DNA of 8,382 bases from DATAFT01 sp035544635 (GTDB lineage: Bacteria > Acidobacteriota > Thermoanaerobaculia > Multivoradales > Multivoraceae): positions 1-8,382 of the forward strand of contig DATKDQ010000368.1 in assembly GCA_035544635.1 (NCBI GenBank), given 5' to 3'. Position numbers and translations under genes: made by a program. Every line of letters begins with the position of its first letter. Position 1 is the first letter of the stretch. Under the pieces are notes generated by a model. It was not told the origin of the DNA and made no database searches. It worked only from the letters and a program-made list of their open reading frames with translations. Shown here piece after piece: positions 4,642-8,382 of this stretch.

Positions 4642-6928
4642 AGCGCTGGATCGCGTAGGAGAGCTTGAAGAAGAGCGAGCGGTCGGTCTCGACGAGGTCG
4701 TAGCGGTCGTCGCGATCGTCGCCCAGCCACTCGTTGCCGTAGCCGAGGAACAGCACCGTCTGCCAGTTCAGCTTGTAGCTGTAGAGCAGCGAGCCGGCGA
4801 AGTCGCCGCTGCGCGCCGCGACCGGCGAGCCGTAGAGGCGCGGGTCGCGCTCGACGTCGACGTACTGGCCGATGAGCCGCAGCAGCGACCGCGCCGAGAA
4901 CACGTAGTTGGCGCGCACCCGCGCCAGGTCGGCGGTGAACAGCCGGGTGCTCTGGCCCGCGTCGTCGACGTCGAGCTGCTGCCGGGTGGCGTTGAGCAGC
5001 AGCTCGAGGTGGTCGGTCGGCCGCACCGTGGCGTTGAGGCCGACCGTGATGCCGTCGCCGACCCGGCCGTTGGCGAAGTCGATCTGCTCGCCGACGCGGC
5101 CGCTCACCCCGATGCGCGCCAGCAGGCGCGACGGGTCGATCTGCAGGAAGTAGCCGAGGAAGCTCTCTTCGAGCAGCGCGTCGCCCACTCGCGTCTCGGC
5201 GTCGAGGTGGAGCTCGAAGCTGCCGGTCAGGTTGTTGCGCCCGAGGAAGAACAGGCCGGGGAAGAGCGACCGGCCCAGCTTGCGGCCGTCGCTGTCCTCG
5301 GTGTAGACGATCCCGGCGGAGGGGCGCACGAAGCGCAAGAGCCCCTCGGGGAAGAAGCGCAGGCCGGCCCCGAGTCTCCCCTCCCGGTACCCCACCTGCG
5401 GCACGAACCCGACGTCGGCGCGGAAGCCGTCGTCGTAGTCCTCGACGCCGACGAACCAGTCGTGGGTGCGCTGGAGGTGGTTCCATGACAGCTCCGCGGC
5501 GTGACCCTCGCGGCGATCGCCGCGGAAGCCGGGGAAGAGGTCGCGTCGGTCGGGGTCCTCGGTCTGCGACCAGAGCAGCTGGCCGGTGACGGTGTCGGAG
5601 CCGGTGGGCCGCCACTGGAAGTCCGGGCCCAGCACGCGGTTGTGGCCGCCGCCGTCGATCTCGCGCGCCGTCAGCAGCATGCCGACGAACGAGCGGCCGA
5701 GGTCGTGGCGCAACCGGCCGACGGCCACCCGCGAGTCCAGGTCCTGGGGCGCGAAGCTCGAGCCGAGCGGCCCGGGCAGGATCACCAGCCCCCCGCCGCG
5801 GTCCTCGGCGACCAGCAGGGTGTAGGAGCTCGCGCCGCGCTTGCCGGTGCCGCGCAAGCCCCAGCGCGGCTCGTTGATGGTGCGCGTGTAGACCGCCCGC
5901 ACCGGGGTCTCGAACAGGTCGAGCCCCTCGAGGAAGAAGGGCCGCTTCTCGGGGAAGAAGAGGGCGAAGCGCTCGTTGACGGCGAGCTGCGCCACGTCGG
6001 CCTCGACCTGCGAGAAGTCGGGGTTGAGGGTCAGGTCGACGGCGCTGTCGGCGGAGGGGTTCCACTTGACGTCGATGCCCAGCTCCCCATCCGCGTCGGC
6101 GCTCGAGAATCGCGCCTCGGCGTCCGCCGGCCGGCTCTCGGCCGCCTCGACCGTCGTGTAGGGGGCCGCCACCAGGTGATTCGACGTCGGCAGGCCGGTG
6201 AGGCCGGTGAGCTCGTGGGCGTGGCAGATCAGCGCGCAGCTGCTGCCGCGGGGGATGGGCGCGCTGTGGAAGGCGTAGCGGAAGTCGCGCGGGTAGTTGC
6301 GCCAGAAGAGGATGCGCCAGGTCTGCGGGTCGTCGCTCGGGTAGCGCAGGGAGGTCAGCGGGATGCGGTACTCGCCGCTCCAACCCTGGTCGGTGATGCG
6401 GGCGGCGGTGTCGTAGAAGAAGTCGGGGGCGAAGTCCTCGCTGTTGGTGGCGTCGTTGAAGATCGCGTCCCCCTGGATGCCGCGCGGGCTGATCCGCAGC
6501 TCCATCCCCACCTTGCCGTCGTTGCGGGTGTCGAGGAAGACGGCGACGTTGTCGTCGGTGCCGAAGACCTGGTCGCGATCGACGAAGGGAGCGCGGATCT
6601 TGTCCGGCTCCGGGTCGTCGCACTGCACGGCGATGTAGAAGTAGCGGTCGTCGTAGGTGACCCAGGCGACGGTGCGCACCTTCGCCGGCAGGTTGTCCCC
6701 CGGCGAGGTCTCGTAGAAGGTGTCGAAGCGGGCCGCCGAGGCCCAGGCCGGGTCGGAGAGGTCGCCGTCGATGGCGATGGGGCCGCTGGCCCGCGGCACC
6801 GCGGTGGGGGGCACCGCCGGCGGCGGCGCGGCGGGAGGGCGCGGCTCCTGGGCGGCGTGGGCGGCTGCGGCGGTGGCCAGCAGCGAGGGGAAGACGACGC
6901 GGGCAATCAGGGCGCGGTGGTAGCTCAT
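4640..6928 (-). CDS. CBM9-like/DUF5916 outer-membrane beta-barrel protein
   Basis: 762 residues from ATG 6928-6926, which starts a signal peptide (ALIARVVFPSLLATAAAAHA) after a short basic head; the frame is open further upstream to 7090 but that part has no coding character. A Pro-rich linker (29-46) leads to a CBM9/DOMON-like domain (about 47-240) opening with IAIDGDLSDPAW at 51-62 and containing TDDNVAVFLDTRNDG. The DUF5916 part follows (about 250-762), marked by LNPDFSQVEADVAQLAVNER at 301-320 and FFPEKRPFFLEGLDLF, then many alternating aromatic/charged strands to the end, consistent with a large outer-membrane barrel. Family members are common in Acidobacteriota, Gemmatimonadota and Bacteroidota; a role in uptake or binding of glycans or other large substrates is assumed, not shown. 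Residues 231-236 (CALICH) form a CX3CH motif discussed in findings. The Uma2 gene follows after 12 bp. Confidence 0.92.
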   Translation of the reverse strand: MSYHRALIARVVFPSLLATAAAAHAAQEPRPPAAPPPAVPPTAVPRASGPIAIDGDLSDPAWASAARFDTFYETSPGDNLPAKVRTVAWVTYDDRYFYIAVQCDDPEPDKIRAPFVDRDQVFGTDDNVAVFLDTRNDGKVGMELRISPRGIQGDAIFNDATNSEDFAPDFFYDTAARITDQGWSGEYRIPLTSLRYPSDDPQTWRILFWRNYPRDFRYAFHSAPIPRGSSCALICHAHELTGLTGLPTSNHLVAAPYTTVEAAESRPADAEARFSSADADGELGIDVKWNPSADSAVDLTLNPDFSQVEADVAQLAVNERFALFFPEKRPFFLEGLDLFETPVRAVYTRTINEPRWGLRGTGKRGASSYTLLVAEDRGGGLVILPGPLGSSFAPQDLDSRVAVGRLRHDLGRSFVGMLLTAREIDGGGHNRVLGPDFQWRPTGSDTVTGQLLWSQTEDPDRRDLFPGFRGDRREGHAAELSWNHLQRTHDWFVGVEDYDDGFRADVGFVPQVGYREGRLGAGLRFFPEGLLRFVRPSAGIVYTEDSDGRKLGRSLFPGLFFLGRNNLTGSFELHLDAETRVGDALLEESFLGYFLQIDPSRLLARIGVSGRVGEQIDFANGRVGDGITVGLNATVRPTDHLELLLNATRQQLDVDDAGQSTRLFTADLARVRANYVFSARSLLRLIGQYVDVERDPRLYGSPVAARSGDFAGSLLYSYKLNWQTVLFLGYGNEWLGDDRDDRYDLVETDRSLFFKLSYAIQR

Positions 6929-6947
6929 TCGCGGGGCTCCCGCCCGT

Positions 6948-6978
6948 TTGATACTGGTTCGCGGGCCGGAAGTTTCAC
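6948..6978 (-). promoter_or_regulatory. Possible promoter of the DUF5916 gene in the divergent gap
   Basis: On the minus strand, TATCAA at 6953-6948 (four of six to TATAAT) is preceded by GTGAAA at 6978-6973 (four of six to TTGACA) with a 19-nt spacer, longer than usual. It would start transcription about 13 nt before the ATG at 6928, leaving room for the weak GGGAG ribosome site 8 nt before that ATG. The remaining part of this 133-bp divergent gap (6929-7061) shows only a TACGAT at 7026-7031 facing the ABC genes and no other structure. Confidence 0.25.
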
Positions 6979-7061
6979 CTCCCTGCGCGGAGCCCTGGCA
7001 TGCAGATCTCGGCCCCCGGCTGCGGTACGATCGCCGGCACGTCCCCATGGCTGGCGATGGC

Positions 7062-7916
7062 ATGATCGAGGTCCGCGACCTCGGGTTCACCTACCGCAAG
7101 TCGGACGACCCCGCCCTGCGCGGTCTGGACTTCACCGTCGCGCGCGGCGAGATCTTCGGCTTCCTCGGGCCGAGCGGCGCGGGAAAGTCGACGACGCAGA
7201 AGATCCTCGTCGGCCTGCTCGAGGGGTACACGGGCCAGGCGCGGGTGCGCGGCAAGGAGGCGGCGGCGTGGCGGGCCGACGACTACGAGCGGATCGGCGT
7301 CTCGTTCGAGACCCCGAACCACTTCCTCAAGCTCACCGGGCTCGAGAACCTGCGCTACTTCGCCTCCCTCTACAGCGCCGCGCCGCGCTCGCCGGAGGCG
7401 CTGCTGGAAGCGGTCGGCCTGCACCAGGATGGCGACAAGCCGGTAGGGCAGTACTCCCGGGGCATGAAGGTCCGGCTCGGCATCGCGCGCTGTCTGCTGT
7501 GCGATCCGGAGCTGCTCCTCCTCGACGAGCCGACCGGCGGGCTCGACCCGGTCAACGCCCGGCGCATCAAGGACCTCGTCCTCGCCGAGCGCACCGCCGG
7601 GCGAACCGTGTTCCTCGCCACCCACGACATGTCGGTGGCCGACGAGCTCTGCGACCGCGTCGCCTTCATCGTCGGCGGCGCCATCGCCTGCATCGACTCG
7701 CCGCGCGCGCTCGAGCAGCTGCACGGCGAGCGCACCGTGCGCGTCGAGTACCGCGCCGGCGATGGGATCGCCAGCGCCGACTTCCCGCTCGACGGCCTCG
7801 GCGACGACCCGGAGTTCCTGCGGCTGCTGCGCGAGGGCGGCGTGCAGACGATCCATACGCGCGAGGCGAGTCTCGCCGACGTGTTCATCCGCGTCACCGG
7901 GCGGGGCCTGGAATGA
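7062..7916 (+). CDS. ABC transporter ATP-binding protein, fluoroquinolone-exporter (Rv2688c-like) type
   Basis: 284 residues from ATG 7062 (MIEVRDLGFTY, the usual opening of such ATPases); an in-frame ATG at 7047 would add five residues. All ATPase motifs are present: Walker A GPSGAGKST at 36-44, signature YSRGMK at 131-136 (in place of LSGGQ), Walker B LLLLDEP at 151-157, D-loop GGLD at 159-162, and switch His188 in ATHDM. The Q-loop region reads SFETPNHFLKLTGLENL with Glu83 where Gln is usual. This Q-loop and the closing EASLADVFIRVTGRG are as I remember them from the Mycobacterium Rv2688c group, whose ATPase works with two permeases in drug efflux. The protein is a cytoplasmic membrane-associated ATPase energising the permease encoded next, with which it shares an ATGA overlap. 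The real substrate is unknown; the drug assignment is by resemblance only. Confidence 0.93.
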   Translation: MIEVRDLGFTYRKSDDPALRGLDFTVARGEIFGFLGPSGAGKSTTQKILVGLLEGYTGQARVRGKEAAAWRADDYERIGVSFETPNHFLKLTGLENLRYFASLYSAAPRSPEALLEAVGLHQDGDKPVGQYSRGMKVRLGIARCLLCDPELLLLDEPTGGLDPVNARRIKDLVLAERTAGRTVFLATHDMSVADELCDRVAFIVGGAIACIDSPRALEQLHGERTVRVEYRAGDGIASADFPLDGLGDDPEFLRLLREGGVQTIHTREASLADVFIRVTGRGLE

Positions 7917-8382
7917 GGCGGCTGGCGGCGACGATCCGCACCGAGGTGCGCGTGCAGTGGCGCAACGGCTTCTACGCCGCGACGGCGCTGGTGGTGATCT
8001 TCTCGATCGCGTTGCTGCGCTGGCTGCCGCGCGACACGGCGACGCTGCTGCTGCCGGTGGTGATCCTGCAGAACGTGCTGATGAACACGTTCTACTTCGT
8101 CAGCGGGCTGGTGCTGCTCGAGCGGGTGGAGGGCACGTTCGCGGCGCAGTGCGTGACGCCGCTGCGCACCGGCGAATATCTCGGCGCCAAGCTGGTCACG
8201 CTGACCGCGCTGTCGCTGGTGGAGAGCGGGCTCATCGCCGTCGCCGTGTTCGGTGTCGCCCGCTGGTTGATCGCGATGGCGTGCGGCATCGCCCTCGCCG
8301 CCGCGCTGTTCTGCCTCGCCGGCGTGGCGCTGGTGGTGCGCTACGACTCGATCAACGAGTTCCTGCTGCCGTCGGTGCTCTA
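7913..8382 (+). CDS. ABC transporter permease, fluoroquinolone-exporter type, N-terminal part (runs off the right edge)
   Basis: 156 complete codons are visible from ATG 7913, which overlaps the ATPase stop by four bases (ATGA), indicating coupled translation in one operon. A short amphipathic start (MRRLAATIRTEVRVQWRNGF) is followed by membrane segments at about 21-36 (YAATALVVIFSIALL), 43-70 (TLLLPVVILQNVLMNTFYFV and on to LVLL), 96-117 and 120-138. Between the second and third is ERVEGTFAAQCVTPLRTGEY, the cytoplasmic loop typical of ABC-2-like exporters, in which a coupling helix meets the ATPase. Mycobacterial relatives have two permease genes; whether a second one follows here lies outside the window. 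Confidence 0.88.
   Translation, partial: MRRLAATIRTEVRVQWRNGFYAATALVVIFSIALLRWLPRDTATLLLPVVILQNVLMNTFYFVSGLVLLERVEGTFAAQCVTPLRTGEYLGAKLVTLTALSLVESGLIAVAVFGVARWLIAMACGIALAAALFCLAGVALVVRYDSINEFLLPSVL

Noticed and set aside
4433..5488. A 351-codon plus-strand frame with Val/Glu/Ala-rich translation
   Set aside because: It runs opposite the Uma2 and DUF5916 genes, has low complexity and no domain, and crosses the boundary between two real genes on the other strand.
4584..6623. A 679-codon minus-strand frame inside and past the DUF5916 gene, with Arg/Pro/Ala-rich translation
   Set aside because: It is an alternative frame of the DUF5916 gene on the same strand. Its composition is that of shifted GC-rich codons, and the 4640-6928 frame carries all family motifs, so neither a frameshift nor a second gene is needed.
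6975..7856. A 293-codon minus-strand frame opposite the ABC ATPase
   Set aside because: It is a mirror of the ATPase coding sequence; the plus strand has every ATPase motif in order.

Overview
The window is a GC-rich, densely packed bacterial chromosome segment in which third codon positions are almost all G or C. The gene content points to a high-GC environmental bacterium, most likely Acidobacteriota: a PASTA-less Ser/Thr kinase start, a WD40-like PD40 propeller fragment, a CBM9-DUF5916 outer-membrane protein, Uma2 and DUF5615 accessory genes, and an S41 peptidase fused to TPRs. Some other high-GC phyla (Gemmatimonadota, Myxococcota) remain possible. This placement is inferred from gene families, not from a marker gene.

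Layout. (1) Positions 1-1280 are on the minus strand. Reading right to left they hold a two-domain VOC (glyoxalase-fold) protein, a broken DUF5615 PIN-like toxin gene, an orphan C-terminal fragment of a PD40 beta-propeller protein, and the N-terminus of a Ser/Thr protein kinase that runs off the left edge. The stretch 117-596 looks like a scar: two unrelated gene remnants lie end to end in one chance open frame. (2) Positions 1397-3923 are on the plus strand: a secreted S41-type peptidase with a PDZ-like region and C-terminal TPRs, then, 22 bp later, an AraC-family regulator. (3) Positions 3974-6928 are on the minus strand: a DUF5916 outer-membrane beta-barrel protein followed 12 bp later by a Uma2-family nuclease-fold protein. 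The Uma2 ribosome binding site overlaps the upstream stop codon. (4) Positions 7062-8382 are on the plus strand: the ATPase and (truncated at the edge) the permease of a two-gene ABC exporter similar to the Mycobacterium fluoroquinolone exporter Rv2686c-Rv2688c; the two genes share an ATGA overlap.

No phage, transposon, CRISPR array or RNA gene was seen. No clear new multi-gene system is present. The observations most worth following up are the internally deleted DUF5615 toxin gene next to the PD40 fragment, the fusion of a small helical domain to a VOC domain that lacks the usual metal ligands, a recurrent -10-like hexamer 6-9 nt before start codons (leaderless or near-leaderless transcription), and a CX3CH motif in the periplasmic part of the DUF5916 protein.
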